Both the position numbers and the translations under genes were made by a program. A DNA stretch of 64,000 nt from the NCBI RefSeq assembly GCF_019753765.1, contig NZ_JAIJZW010000003.1, forward strand, positions 186,001-250,000, given 5' to 3'. The notes below the pieces were generated by a model that saw only the letters and a program-made list of their open reading frames with translations, was not told the DNA's origin and searched no databases. Below, in pieces: positions 8,116 to 18,769 of the stretch (position 1 is its first letter; every line of letters begins with the position of its first letter). The DNA is from Microbacterium marinilacus. GTDB lineage: Bacteria > Actinomycetota > Actinomycetes > Actinomycetales > Microbacteriaceae.

Positions 8116-11079
8116 ATGCTGCCTCTCCTGCTGTCGTTCGCCATCGGGTCCGTCCTGCTGATGCTCCTCGCGAAGCCGCTCGGCGCGCGGGTGTTCTACG
8201 TCGCCGCGGTGTTCCCGCTCGCCGCCCTGGTGCACGCCGCCTTCCTCGGCGGGCGCGTGCTGGAGGGGGACACCCCCTTCGCGGCATACGAATGGATCCG
8301 ACCGCTGGGCATCGAGATCTCGATGCGCATGGACACGCTCAGCTGGGTCATGGCGCTCGTCGTCAGCGGTGTCGGCGCTCTCGTCATGATCTACTGCCGC
8401 TGGTACTTCCGCGGCAAGACGGACGGCCTCGGGCGGTTCTCCAGCGTCCTGCTCGCCTTCGCCGGTGCGATGTACGGGCTCGTCCTGACCGACGACATCG
8501 TGATGCTCGTGATGTTCTGGGAGATCACGAGCATCCTGTCCTACCTGCTGATCGGCCACTACCACCTGCGCGCCGCGAGCCGCCGCGCGGCCCTGCAGGC
8601 GCTGCTGGTGACCACGCTCGGCGGTCTGGTCATGCTGGTCGGCGTCGTGATGCTCGTCGCCGTGACCGGCACCACCAGCCTCAGCGAGATCCTGGAGCTC
8701 GCGCCCACGGGCGCTCTCGTGGACGTGGCGCTCGTGCTGCTGCTCGTCGGGGCGCTGAGCAAGTCGGCGATCTTCCCCTTCCACTTCTGGCTGCCGGGTG
8801 CGATGGCCGCCCCCACTCCCGTGAGCGCGTACCTCCACGCGGCGGCGATGGTGAAGGCCGGCATCTACCTGCTGGCGCGGTTCGCGCCGGTGTTCGGCGA
8901 CGCCGACCCCTGGCGCCCCGTCATCGTGACGCTCGGTGTGTTCACCATGCTGCTCGGCGGCGTGCAGGCGCTGCGCGAGAGCGATCTCAAGCGCATCCTC
9001 GCCTTCGGCACCGTCAGCCAGCTCGGCTTCATCTCGGTGGTGATCGGCTACGGCACGCGCGACGCCGCGCTCGCCGGGCTCGCCCTGCTGCTGGGGCATG
9101 CCCTGTTCAAGTCGACGCTCTTCCTCGTCGTCGGCGTCATCGACCGCCAGCTGTCGACCCGCGACATCGACGAGCTGTCCGGGGTGGGACGACAGGCGCC
9201 CGTGATGGCCGTCATCTCGTTCGTGGCCGTGGCCTCGATGGCCGGCGTCCCGCCGACCCTGGGGTTCGTCGCCAAGGAGGGCGCGCTGGTCGCCCTGATC
9301 GATGCCGCCGGACAGGGCGAGGTGTGGGCGCTCGTGGCGCTGATCGGCGTGACGGCGGGATCGATGCTGACCGTCGCGTACGGCGCGCGCTTCCTGTGGG
9401 GAGCGTTCTGGACGAAGCGCGACGCGCACGGCGCCGTGCGCGGCCGCACCGAGTGGCCCGACCCGCCGATCGGGTTCCTCGGGGTGCCGCTGGTGCTCGC
9501 CACCCTCGGTCTCGCCGGCGGACTCGTCGCGCCGATGCTCGACACGCTGCTGACGCCCTACGCCGAGACCGCCGCGGCCATCGAGCCCGTCGCGGAGCAC
9601 GTCTCGCACCTCGCGCTGTGGCACGGCCTCGGCCTGCCCGTGCTGCTGTCCGCGGTGACGCTGGTCGGCGGTGCCGTGATCCTCTGGCTCACCCGCGCCA
9701 CCGGCTTCGACATGACCGGACGCGTGATGCGCTTCAGCGCGGCCGACGCCTACTACGCGCTCACGCGCGGCATCGACCGGGCGGCCGTCGCCGTCACCAC
9801 GCTCACCCAGCGCGGCTCCCTGCCGATCTACGTCGCGACGATCTTCATCGTGCTGGTCGTCGGGGAGGGCGTGGTGCTGTTCGCGAGCCCCGAGTGGCGG
9901 GTCGAGCTGGACCTCTGGCAGCACCCCGCACAGCTCGCCGTCGCGCCCATCATGATCGCGGGCGGCGTGATCGCCGTCCGCTCCCGCAAGCGCTACACGG
10001 GCGTCGTGCTGGCGGCGATCACCGGTCTGGGCATGGTCACGCTCTTCGCGGTGATGGGCGCGCCCGACCTCGCCCTCACGCAGGTGCTGGTCGAGTCGGT
10101 GACGCTGATCGCGTTCGCGCTCGTGCTGCGGCGTCTGCCGTCGCGCATGGGCGCCCACAACGGCACGTCCGCGCCGATCCTGCGCGCGCTCCTGGGTGCC
10201 GCGGTCGGCATCACGATGGCGGCGCTCGTCGTGATCGCCACGAGCGCCCGCATCCACGAGCCGGTGTCGACCTCCTGGGAGCAGCTCGCCTACGAGATCG
10301 GGCACGGCCGGAACGTCGTGAACGTGGCGCTCGTCGACCTGCGCGGGTGGGACACCATGGGCGAGCTGTCGGTGCTCATCCTCGCCGCCACGGGCGTCGC
10401 GTCGCTCGTGTTCGTCACGGACCGCAGCGACACCCTGCAGCGGCTGACCCACGGGCTTCCGGGAGCGGTGCGTCCGCCGCGCGCCAAGCGCATCGCCGCC
10501 CGCCGCCGCGCCCGCGACGAGGCCGCCTCCGGGGCCGAGGCGTCCAGCTCGCCGCGCGCCTGGCTCGTGGGCGGGCAGAAGATGAGCGCGGAGTCGCGGT
10601 CGATCATCCTCGAGGTGATCGTCCGGATCCTGTTCCACACGATCATCGTCGTCTCCATCTACCTGCTGTTCGCGGGCCACAACCTTCCGGGCGGCGGCTT
10701 CGCCGGTGGCCTCGTCGCCGGCATGGCGCTCGTCATGCGCTACATCGCGGGCGGTCGGTACGAGCTGGGCGTGGCCGCGCCGACGGACGCCGGATGGCTG
10801 CTGGGGTCGGGCATGATCCTCGCGGTCGGCACCACGGTCGCCCCGCTGCTGTTCGGCGAGAACCCGCTCACGCGGGCCGTCTGGGAGGCCGACCTGCCGG
10901 TCGTCGGGCACATCGAGTTCGTCAGCTCCACGTTCTTCGACGTCGGCGTCTACCTCGTCGTGATCGGCCTGGTGCTCGACGTGCTGCGCAGCCTCGGCGC
11001 CGAGGTCGACCGCCAGATGAAGGGCATCGACACCCCCTGGCGCGCGAGCGCCCCGGCCGAGGCGGGGAGCGAGCGATGA
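8116..11079 (+). CDS. mrpA: Mrp-type Na+/H+ antiporter, MrpA-MrpB fusion
   Basis: Largest membrane subunit of the multisubunit cation/proton antiporter, 987 residues. The N-terminal two-thirds resemble complex I NuoL/NuoN proton-channel subunits (SKSAIFPFHFWLPGAMAAPTPVSAYLHAA is diagnostic; lysine in SDLKRILAF). From about residue 830 an MrpB-like domain follows (FHTIIVVSIYLLFAGHNLPG, then GGGFAGGLVAGMALVMRYIA), so mrpB is not separate. An Arg/Ala-rich cytoplasmic linker (~790-820) joins the two. It heads a six-gene coupled operon and ends in a 4-bp overlap with mrpC. Confidence 0.95.
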   Translation: MLPLLLSFAIGSVLLMLLAKPLGARVFYVAAVFPLAALVHAAFLGGRVLEGDTPFAAYEWIRPLGIEISMRMDTLSWVMALVVSGVGALVMIYCRWYFRGKTDGLGRFSSVLLAFAGAMYGLVLTDDIVMLVMFWEITSILSYLLIGHYHLRAASRRAALQALLVTTLGGLVMLVGVVMLVAVTGTTSLSEILELAPTGALVDVALVLLLVGALSKSAIFPFHFWLPGAMAAPTPVSAYLHAAAMVKAGIYLLARFAPVFGDADPWRPVIVTLGVFTMLLGGVQALRESDLKRILAFGTVSQLGFISVVIGYGTRDAALAGLALLLGHALFKSTLFLVVGVIDRQLSTRDIDELSGVGRQAPVMAVISFVAVASMAGVPPTLGFVAKEGALVALIDAAGQGEVWALVALIGVTAGSMLTVAYGARFLWGAFWTKRDAHGAVRGRTEWPDPPIGFLGVPLVLATLGLAGGLVAPMLDTLLTPYAETAAAIEPVAEHVSHLALWHGLGLPVLLSAVTLVGGAVILWLTRATGFDMTGRVMRFSAADAYYALTRGIDRAAVAVTTLTQRGSLPIYVATIFIVLVVGEGVVLFASPEWRVELDLWQHPAQLAVAPIMIAGGVIAVRSRKRYTGVVLAAITGLGMVTLFAVMGAPDLALTQVLVESVTLIAFALVLRRLPSRMGAHNGTSAPILRALLGAAVGITMAALVVIATSARIHEPVSTSWEQLAYEIGHGRNVVNVALVDLRGWDTMGELSVLILAATGVASLVFVTDRSDTLQRLTHGLPGAVRPPRAKRIAARRRARDEAASGAEASSSPRAWLVGGQKMSAESRSIILEVIVRILFHTIIVVSIYLLFAGHNLPGGGFAGGLVAGMALVMRYIAGGRYELGVAAPTDAGWLLGSGMILAVGTTVAPLLFGENPLTRAVWEADLPVVGHIEFVSSTFFDVGVYLVVIGLVLDVLRSLGAEVDRQMKGIDTPWRASAPAEAGSER

Positions 11080-11680
11080 GCGTCTCCCTCACCCTCGTGG
11101 TGATCATGGCCGTGCTGTACGCGGCCGGCGTCTACGCGATGCTCGAGCGCAGCCTCACGCGCGTCCTCATCGGCTTCCTGCTGCTCGGCAACGCGACGAA
11201 CCTGCTGCTGCTCATCGTCATGGGCTTCCCCGGCATCGCGCCGTTCGCCGGCGACGAGGGCGAGCAGAGCGATCCGCTGCCTCAGGCCCTCATGCTGACG
11301 GCCATCGTCATCACGTTCGCCGTCAGCGCGTTCCTGCTCGCGCTCATCTACCGCTCCTGGCAGCTGGGCCAGGCCGACACCGTCGAGGACGACGCCGAGG
11401 ACCTCGCCCTGCGCATGCGCGCCGCGGAGGCCGAGCGCGTGCTCGGCGCCGAGGGGGCGGGGGACGAGGCGACGACCGACTTCGTCGACGTGGTCGCGTC
11501 GCCGCTGCGGGCGATCGACGGGGCGGATGCCCTCGGCCTGCTGCCCGACGCGCCCGTGGATATTCCCACCAAGGCATACAGCGTGACCGGCCCCGACGAT
11601 CCGTCGGCGCAGCCCGAAGACGCCGCCGAACAGGACGCACCCGGACAAGACGCCCGCGACAAGGACGAGGAGGACCGCTC

Positions 11681-11684
<4 letters not shown>
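11076..11684 (+). CDS. mrpC: Mrp antiporter subunit C
   Basis: NuoK-like small membrane subunit. Residues 1-105 hold three membrane helices (LTRVLIGFLLLGNATNLLLL is typical; MLTAIVITFAVSAFLLALIYR is the third). Residues ~110-202 are an unusually long acidic tail (EDDAEDLALRMRAAEAERVL, ending KDEEDRS) beyond the ~110-120 residues of most MrpC proteins. It overlaps both mrpA and mrpD by 4 bp. Confidence 0.93.
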
Positions 11685-13239
<1,555 letters not shown>

Positions 13240-13243
<4 letters not shown>

Positions 13244-13317
13244 CGATGCGCGAGATGACGCCGTCCGGCTCGTGCCCGTGGCCCGCCGCCGGATTCCGCA
13301 GGGGTGCGATCGGATGA
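13240..13317 (+). CDS. Possible 25-residue bridging ORF between mrpD and mrpE
   Basis: An ATG at 13240 overlaps the mrpD stop (ATGA) and reads 25 codons to a TGA at 13315-13317, which overlaps the likely mrpE ATG at 13314 in the same way. The peptide (MTMREMTPSG...RRGAIG) has no recognisable feature. It may exist only to carry ribosomes from mrpD to mrpE, or be chance. Confidence 0.3.
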
Positions 13318-13877
13318 GCCCGACCTTCCGCCACGAGGCCCACCGTTTCTGGAACCAGCTGCCGTTCTTCGTCTGGCTGGTGCTGCTCTGGATGATGCTG
13401 TGGGGCCAGTTCACGGTGCTCGCGGCGCTCACCGGCATCGCCATCGCGGTCTTCGTCACCAAGGTGTTCCACCTCCCGACGGCCGAGCTGTCGGGGCGCC
13501 TGAACCTCTGGTACGGCCTGCTGTTCATCGTGCTGTTCCTGTTCGAGGTGGTGCGAGGCGCGATCACGGTCGCGTGGCAGGTGGTCCGGCCGAAGGAGAC
13601 CACAGCCGGCATCATCGCCGTGCCCCTGCGCACCGATGCCGACCTGATCATGACCCACGTCGCGGTGACGTCGTCGCTGATCCCCGGCTCGCTGATCGTC
13701 GAGGCGGACCGCGAGCGGCGCATCCTCTACCTGCACGTGCTCGGCGTGAGCGACCGCGAGGACGCCGAGGCTCAGCGCCGGCACATCCTGCTCTGGGAGG
13801 AGCGCATCGTGCGGGCCGTGGGCTCGCGGGCCGACCTCGAGGCCGTGCGCGCCGCGTCCAAGGAGGTCGACGCATGA
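13314..13877 (+). CDS. mrpE: Mrp antiporter subunit E
   Basis: 187 residues from the ATG at 13314 (AGGGG about 8 bp upstream); a GTG at 13272 would add 14 residues. Two N-terminal helices (FFVWLVLLWMMLWGQFTVLAA; LLFIVLFLFEVVRGAITVAW) precede a cytoplasmic domain containing VTSSLIPGSLIVEAD, the MrpE/MnhE signature region. It overlaps mrpF by 4 bp. Confidence 0.92.
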   Translation: MSPTFRHEAHRFWNQLPFFVWLVLLWMMLWGQFTVLAALTGIAIAVFVTKVFHLPTAELSGRLNLWYGLLFIVLFLFEVVRGAITVAWQVVRPKETTAGIIAVPLRTDADLIMTHVAVTSSLIPGSLIVEADRERRILYLHVLGVSDREDAEAQRRHILLWEERIVRAVGSRADLEAVRAASKEVDA

Positions 13878-14152
13878 ACCCCGAGACGGTGAGGGCCGTG
13901 CTGATGGCCGCGATCCTGCTCGTGTTCGCCGTGGCCGCCGCGCTGACGATCGTGCGGATCGTGAAGGGCCCGTCGATCCTCGACCGCGCGGTGGCGAGCG
14001 ACGTGCTGCTCACCGAGGTGCTGTGCGTGCTGGGCACCGAGATGGTGGTGAACCAGCACACGCGCACCCTGCCGGTGATGCTGATCATCGCGGCGATCGG
14101 GGTGTTCGGCTCGATCGCCGTCGCGCGCTTCGTGGCGAGGAGGGACCAGTGA
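13874..14152 (+). CDS. mrpF: Mrp antiporter subunit F
   Basis: 92-residue protein with three membrane helices. The family pattern is seen in RIVKGPSILDRAVASDVLLTE, with the conserved Asp, and in the last helix VMLIIAAIGVFGSIAVARF. It is coupled to mrpE (ATGA) and mrpG (GTGA). Confidence 0.92.
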   Translation: MNPETVRAVLMAAILLVFAVAAALTIVRIVKGPSILDRAVASDVLLTEVLCVLGTEMVVNQHTRTLPVMLIIAAIGVFGSIAVARFVARRDQ

Positions 14153-14514
14153 CCGACACGATCCTCGACCTCGTCGCGCTGACGCTCGTGCTGCTCGGCG
14201 CGCTGCTGTGCCTCACCGCGGCGATCGGTCTGCTGCGCTTCCGCGACGTGCCGTCCCGGCTGCACGCGGCGACCAAGCCGCAGGTGCTGGGGCTCATGCT
14301 GATCGCGGTCGCCATCGCCCTGGACCTGCACTCGTGGACCGTCGTGTTCTCCCTGGTGCCCGTGGTGCTGATCCAGATGGCGACGGCACCGCTCAGCGCG
14401 CACATGGTGGGACGGCAGGCCTATCGCAACGGGGACGTGCGCCTGCGCGGTACCCCGGACGACCACGGCTCGAACCTCGTGATCGACGAGCTGCGCGAGC
14501 GCGACGACGACTGA
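14149..14514 (+). CDS. mrpG: Mrp antiporter subunit G
   Basis: 121-residue PhaG/MnhG subunit. GLLRFRDVPSRLHAATKPQ is the signature, following the first helix. A GTG start overlaps the mrpF stop. It closes the operon; the convergent neighbour ends 3 bp downstream, leaving almost no room for a separate terminator. Confidence 0.93.
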   Translation: MTDTILDLVALTLVLLGALLCLTAAIGLLRFRDVPSRLHAATKPQVLGLMLIAVAIALDLHSWTVVFSLVPVVLIQMATAPLSAHMVGRQAYRNGDVRLRGTPDDHGSNLVIDELRERDDD

Positions 14515-14517
14515 CGG

Positions 14518-15030
14518 TCAGGCGAGGGACGGCATGGCCAGCATCGCCGCCGTCATGATCGCCATGCTGATCCCCTCGGCGGCGTGGCGCGGCGTGAGCT
14601 CGCGGCGACGGCGCACCATCCACGTCACGAGCGCCCCCAGGTAGACGACGGCGGCCACGACGATCAGCGAGGCGGACGGGCCGTGCGCGTGGCCGGTCGT
14701 GGCGGTGCCGGCGGACATGCCCGCGATCAGGGCACCCGTCACCACGATGCCGATCGGCCGGTGCCAGTCGAACGCCTCGTGCGATCCGGCCGCGCCGCGG
14801 CCTCGCCGCACCCTGCGCGCCATCGCGGCGGCGAGGGCGAGGGCGATCAGCGCGGCCGTCCACGCGATCGGCGCCGCCAGCGCGCCGGCGCTCATCGCGA
14901 CCATCGCCGCGAGCATCGCCGCGGCCCCGGCCACCGCGGTACGAGACGCCCGGGGGCGGGCGGCGGCCGCGCAGACCACGCACACCGCCCCCGGGACGAT
15001 CATCGCGAGCGAGAGGATCAGTGGTGGCAC
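14518..15030 (-). CDS. Small polytopic membrane protein, unknown function
   Basis: 170 residues from a GTG at 15030, which overlaps the amine oxidase C-terminus by 13 bp; an internal ATG near 15003 is the alternative. About five hydrophobic segments are visible, with His residues at the ends of several (EAFDWHRP, TTGHAHGP, PRHAAEG) and a final Met-rich helix (ISMAIMTAAMLAMP). The His/Met pattern recalls small actinobacterial membrane families that sit with copper proteins, but I cannot name the family. Its overlap with a copper enzyme gene makes a metal-handling or assembly role possible, which is speculation. Confidence 0.6.
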   Translation of the reverse strand: MPPLILSLAMIVPGAVCVVCAAAARPRASRTAVAGAAAMLAAMVAMSAGALAAPIAWTAALIALALAAAMARRVRRGRGAAGSHEAFDWHRPIGIVVTGALIAGMSAGTATTGHAHGPSASLIVVAAVVYLGALVTWMVRRRRELTPRHAAEGISMAIMTAAMLAMPSLA

Positions 15031-17036
15031 GTGCAGGGGCCCTCGCCGGTGCTGCAGTGCGGGCACGGCGCCCCGGCGGGGGCGCCGCCGGCCGTCGGCG
15101 CGGCGCAGTGATCCGATGTGGAGGCGGGGGCGTCGAGCGCGGGGTTGCGGTCGAAGAAGCCCACCGGCTTGAGCGTGAAGCCGGTGCGGTCCACCGGCAT
15201 CACCGGCCAGTCCTCGGTGCGGGGGAAGTGGGTCAGCCCGAACGTGTGCCACAGCACGATGTCCTCGCCGTCGATCGGGTCGTCGCCCGCGACGTACCGG
15301 GGCAGGCCGTGCGGCTCCCCGGACGCCGGGCTCTGGTTCACGACCTCGCCCTGCGGCCAGCGCTCGTCGTCCTCGTGCCGCGTCACCCACAGGTGCTTGG
15401 TGGCGTAGGCGCCGCGGTGCGCGATCGCGCTCGACGGGTCCGCCAGCAGCACGGGCTTGCCCTCCGGGTACAGCGCATAGCCCACGGGGCGCCCGAGACG
15501 GTTGGTGCTCTCGGTGCTCGTCACGAGCCAGTGCCGGTCGACCAGGTTGTCCGCCGTCCGCTGCGCGTCGCCCTCTGTGACCAGCCGGGTCCTGCGCTGG
15601 GCGAAGCCGTTGCCGATCGGGTTGTCGGGCCCGATCGGCACGCGGACGACGTCGACCTCGTCGACCGCGTTGGCGTGCCCGTCCACCGCCATGTCGAGCC
15701 GCGCCGAGAACAGGTGCTGGTGCACCGGCGCGCCCAGGCCGGGCGCCATCTCGGTGGCGTAGGGGTAGTCGTCGCCCGGGTACGCCGAGGTGAACACGAT
15801 GCCGGTCGCCTTCGCCTCGAGCTCGATCTGACCGTCGAGGTACAGATACCAGTAGAACCCGTAGTCGTAGTTTCCGATCGTCACGAAGAACGAGATCACG
15901 AGGCGACGGTTGCGGCGCGTCTCGTTCATGCCGTTGAACATGTCGGAGTGCTTCCAGAGCACGCCGAAGTCCTCCTCGTGCAGACAGATCGCGTTCGGGA
16001 TCGTGCGGGGTGCGCCCCGCTCGTCCGCGATCGTCGCGTCGAAGTAGGTGATGTCGCCGAGGCAGTCGCAGCCCAGCTCGAGCGAGTTCGTGTAGCGGCC
16101 GTAGATGTACTCGGCCGAGTCGAAGTAGTTGATCCAGTTGCGGGCGGGCTGCGGGTCGCCGTACGGCACGACCATGTCGGCGACCGACGCGCGGTGGATC
16201 ACGGGGCGCACGCGGCCACCGTCCGAGAAGCCGAGCTGATGCAGGATGAGGCCCTCGCGCGGGTCGAAGCCGAACCGGAACTCCCAGTCGGCCCAGCGGA
16301 TGAGGTTGCCCTCGACCGTGAAGCTCGGGCCGTCGGGCTGCACGATCTCGATCGGCTTCATGTCGGTGCGCGCGCGGCCGTCGCCGTGGGGAGCCGCGTC
16401 CCACTCGCTCCGCTCGGCCGGGACGGCGTACTCCTCCACGTCGACGACCTCGAAGACCTCGCCCGTGACGAGGTCGACGTGCGCGACCAGGCCGTCGATC
16501 GGATGGCCCCACATCAGGTCCTCCGCATCGAGCTGCAGGAATCCGAGCACGCGCGCCATCCGGCGCTGCGCCTCCTCCGGCCTGCCGAAGTTCCCGGGCG
16601 AAAGCGGCGCGGCGCGCACCATGCCCGGGTCGATCCCGCGCCGCTCCAGCGCCGCCCGCCACTCGGCGCTGGCGAGCAGCCAGCCCTCGATCCGCTCGAA
16701 CTCCTCGTCGAGGATCGCGGGCTGCCCCTCCAGCGCCCGGTCGATCAGACGCGAGGTCAGCAGCACCCCGGCGGTCAGGTCGACGGTCGCGATCGTGCCG
16801 TCGCCGGTGGCGGTGTCGACGAGCGTGGCGGTGGCGCGGCGGGTGATCGCGTCGCCCGGCCGCCAGCCCAGCAGCTCGGCCTTCGGCGGCTCCTCGAACG
16901 TGACGTGCGCGAAGCGGGTCGTCTCCGACACGAGCCCGGCCTCGGCGAGGATCTCGCGAGCGGCGTCGATCTCGGCGGCGGTGAGCAGGTCGAGGGGATG
17001 CGTGACGGTCGTCGCGGGGGTGAGGTCGATGGTCAT
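15018..17036 (-). CDS. Copper-containing primary amine oxidase (tyramine/phenethylamine type)
   Basis: Oxidises primary amines to aldehydes with release of ammonia and hydrogen peroxide. 672 residues from an ATG with GAAGGAG 4 bp upstream. The topaquinone tyrosine is in TIGNYDYGFYW. The HQHLFSARLD motif supplies two copper histidines, and HFPRTEDWPVMP the third. YFDSAEYIYGRYTNSLELGC contains the region of the catalytic Asp. The last ~30 residues are unusual: SDHC...CPHC...CTCHH, a Cys/His-rich tail after the normal fold. It is probably co-transcribed with the upstream APC permease, suggesting uptake and oxidation of an amine such as tyramine. Confidence 0.94.
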   Translation of the reverse strand: MTIDLTPATTVTHPLDLLTAAEIDAAREILAEAGLVSETTRFAHVTFEEPPKAELLGWRPGDAITRRATATLVDTATGDGTIATVDLTAGVLLTSRLIDRALEGQPAILDEEFERIEGWLLASAEWRAALERRGIDPGMVRAAPLSPGNFGRPEEAQRRMARVLGFLQLDAEDLMWGHPIDGLVAHVDLVTGEVFEVVDVEEYAVPAERSEWDAAPHGDGRARTDMKPIEIVQPDGPSFTVEGNLIRWADWEFRFGFDPREGLILHQLGFSDGGRVRPVIHRASVADMVVPYGDPQPARNWINYFDSAEYIYGRYTNSLELGCDCLGDITYFDATIADERGAPRTIPNAICLHEEDFGVLWKHSDMFNGMNETRRNRRLVISFFVTIGNYDYGFYWYLYLDGQIELEAKATGIVFTSAYPGDDYPYATEMAPGLGAPVHQHLFSARLDMAVDGHANAVDEVDVVRVPIGPDNPIGNGFAQRRTRLVTEGDAQRTADNLVDRHWLVTSTESTNRLGRPVGYALYPEGKPVLLADPSSAIAHRGAYATKHLWVTRHEDDERWPQGEVVNQSPASGEPHGLPRYVAGDDPIDGEDIVLWHTFGLTHFPRTEDWPVMPVDRTGFTLKPVGFFDRNPALDAPASTSDHCAAPTAGGAPAGAPCPHCSTGEGPCTCHH

Positions 17037-17077
17037 GGTGCTCCTTCGGGTGATGCGGGGAGAGGGAAGGGCGCGGG

Positions 17078-18553
17078 TCACGCGCCGGCGTCGGCGATGG
17101 TGTCGAGCACGCGCGCGTACCGGCTGGACCGGAACCGCTTGAGGTAGAGGGCCTGGCCGTAGCCGATCAGCGCGAACAGGGGGATGGACCCCACCAGCAG
17201 CGCGCTCACGACACCGAACACCGGCTCGCCCTCGGCGTCGACGTCGCCCACGAGGACGGGGAAGTAGACGGCCACGGCGGCGGCGAATCCGACGAGACCG
17301 AGGAAGCCGAGCACCGGCGCGATCCGGGTGCTCCAGAGCCGGCCCCGAGTGTGCGCCCGGACGAAGTAGGCGACGACCGCGACCGCGGTGACGGCCATCA
17401 TCACGACGATCGCGAGGGTCGCGACGCCGGAGAACCAGGTGAACACCTGCAGCACGGGGTCGAGGCCCAGCACCGCGCAGATCGTCACCAGCACCGCGGC
17501 GGTGATCGTCTGCAGCAGCGACGAGCGATACGGCGACTGCTGCCTCTTGTGCACCCACGTCAGCTCGATCGGCAGCAGCCCTCCGCCGGCCATCGAGTGC
17601 TGGTAGCGCGTGAGGACGTTGTGGAACGACAGCACGCACGCGAACATGCTGGTCACCAGCAGGACGTTCGTGACGACGTAGCCGACCGGGCCGAGGTACT
17701 GGCCCATGGTGATGATGACGACGTTGGCGTAGTCGGCGGCGACCGTGTCGATCGCCTGAGAGGGGCCCCACGCCATGATGAGCGCCCAGGCCGAGACCGT
17801 GTAGAACAGCGCGACGCCGATCACGGCGACGTAGGTGGCGCGCGGCACCGTGACGTCGGGGTCCTTCGCCTCGGAGCGGTAGATCGCCGTCGACTCGAAG
17901 CCGATGAACGCGGCGATGGCCATCATCAGCCCGATCCCCGGGGCGCCCGACAGCACGTGCGACGGGGCGAACGGCTCGGCCGAGAGCCCCTCGGCGCCGC
18001 CCGTCGCCAGCACCGCGACGACGAGGGCGAGGACGATCAGGATCTCGCCGATCAGCAGCACGCCCAGCACCTTGGCGCTGAGATCGATGTGCACGTACCC
18101 GAGCACGCCGACGACGGCGACGACGGCGAGCGAGTAGACCCACCAGGGGATGCCGGCCACGCCGAGGCCCTCGAACGTCACGGCGAGGATCGCGCCGATG
18201 TAGCCGTACACGCACAGCTGCACGGCGGTGTACGTGAGCAGGGCGAGCCAGGCGCCCGCGACGCCGGTCGAGCGCCCGAGGCCGTGGCCGATGTACGTGA
18301 AGAACGCCCCCGGTCGCGGCACCGCGCGGGACATGGCGGACAGGCCGATCGTGAACAGCAGCAGCACGACGCCGGCGACGGCGTACATCGCGGGGAAGCC
18401 GATGCCGTTGCCGAGCAGCACGCCGAGCGGAGCGGCGCCGCCGATGACGGTGAGGGGCGACGCCGCGGCGACGACCATCAGCACGATGGCGCCGACGCCG
18501 AGGGTGCCCGACAGGGAGCGCGTCTGCTCGGGGCGGACGGGGGTGGCGGTCAT
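17078..18553 (-). CDS. APC-family amino acid/amine permease
   Basis: 491 residues from the ATG at 18553 (GGAGG 4 bp upstream); longer in-frame starts lack a ribosome site. About 12 membrane helices, beginning LGVGAIVLMVVAAASPLTVIGG, the APC helix-1 pattern, with FIGFESTAIYRSEAKDP in the middle typical of the superfamily. It lies 41 bp upstream of the amine oxidase on the same strand, so it probably imports the oxidase substrate. Confidence 0.88.
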   Translation of the reverse strand: MTATPVRPEQTRSLSGTLGVGAIVLMVVAAASPLTVIGGAAPLGVLLGNGIGFPAMYAVAGVVLLLFTIGLSAMSRAVPRPGAFFTYIGHGLGRSTGVAGAWLALLTYTAVQLCVYGYIGAILAVTFEGLGVAGIPWWVYSLAVVAVVGVLGYVHIDLSAKVLGVLLIGEILIVLALVVAVLATGGAEGLSAEPFAPSHVLSGAPGIGLMMAIAAFIGFESTAIYRSEAKDPDVTVPRATYVAVIGVALFYTVSAWALIMAWGPSQAIDTVAADYANVVIITMGQYLGPVGYVVTNVLLVTSMFACVLSFHNVLTRYQHSMAGGGLLPIELTWVHKRQQSPYRSSLLQTITAAVLVTICAVLGLDPVLQVFTWFSGVATLAIVVMMAVTAVAVVAYFVRAHTRGRLWSTRIAPVLGFLGLVGFAAAVAVYFPVLVGDVDAEGEPVFGVVSALLVGSIPLFALIGYGQALYLKRFRSSRYARVLDTIADAGA

Positions 18554-18658
18554 GGGTCCTCCGAAGGGGGATCGGTGGAGCTCGGGTGGGTTGCGCCCAC
18601 TGTGTCGTGCGGCGGTTGCCGCCCGATTGCCCGGTCGTGACGAGTCCTGCACCGCCTG

Positions 18659-18676
18659 TGAGACGGGTCGGTCTCA
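18659..18676. promoter_or_regulatory. TGAGAC-N6-GTCTCA dyad in the divergent permease promoter region
   Basis: A perfect 6+6 inverted repeat with a 6-bp spacer lies between the two divergent APC permease genes. Position and symmetry suit an operator, possibly for the winged-helix regulator encoded at 20239. That link is inference. Confidence 0.4.
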
Positions 18677-18692
18677 TTTGCCGCGCGCTCCT

Positions 18693-18722
18693 CGACACAC
18701 GCCGCGACACATGGCCGACACA
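18693..18722. repeat. Three CGACACA direct repeats upstream of the second APC permease
   Basis: CGACACA occurs at 18693, 18705 and 18716, about one DNA turn apart (12 and 11 bp), roughly 50-80 bp before the permease ATG. Helically phased repeats of this kind often bind a regulator cooperatively. No regulator can be assigned from the site alone. Confidence 0.4.
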
Positions 18723-18769
18723 CGGCGGCGCTACCGTCTCGACAGGATCCGCCGGGCAGAGGAGGACGG

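Noticed and set aside
5470..10911. Very long antisense open frame (over 1,800 codons) across the surface protein and mrpA
   Set aside because: It is an open shadow frame caused by high GC codon bias. Its translation is Arg/Gly/His-rich with no domain, and well-supported genes lie on other frames over its whole length.
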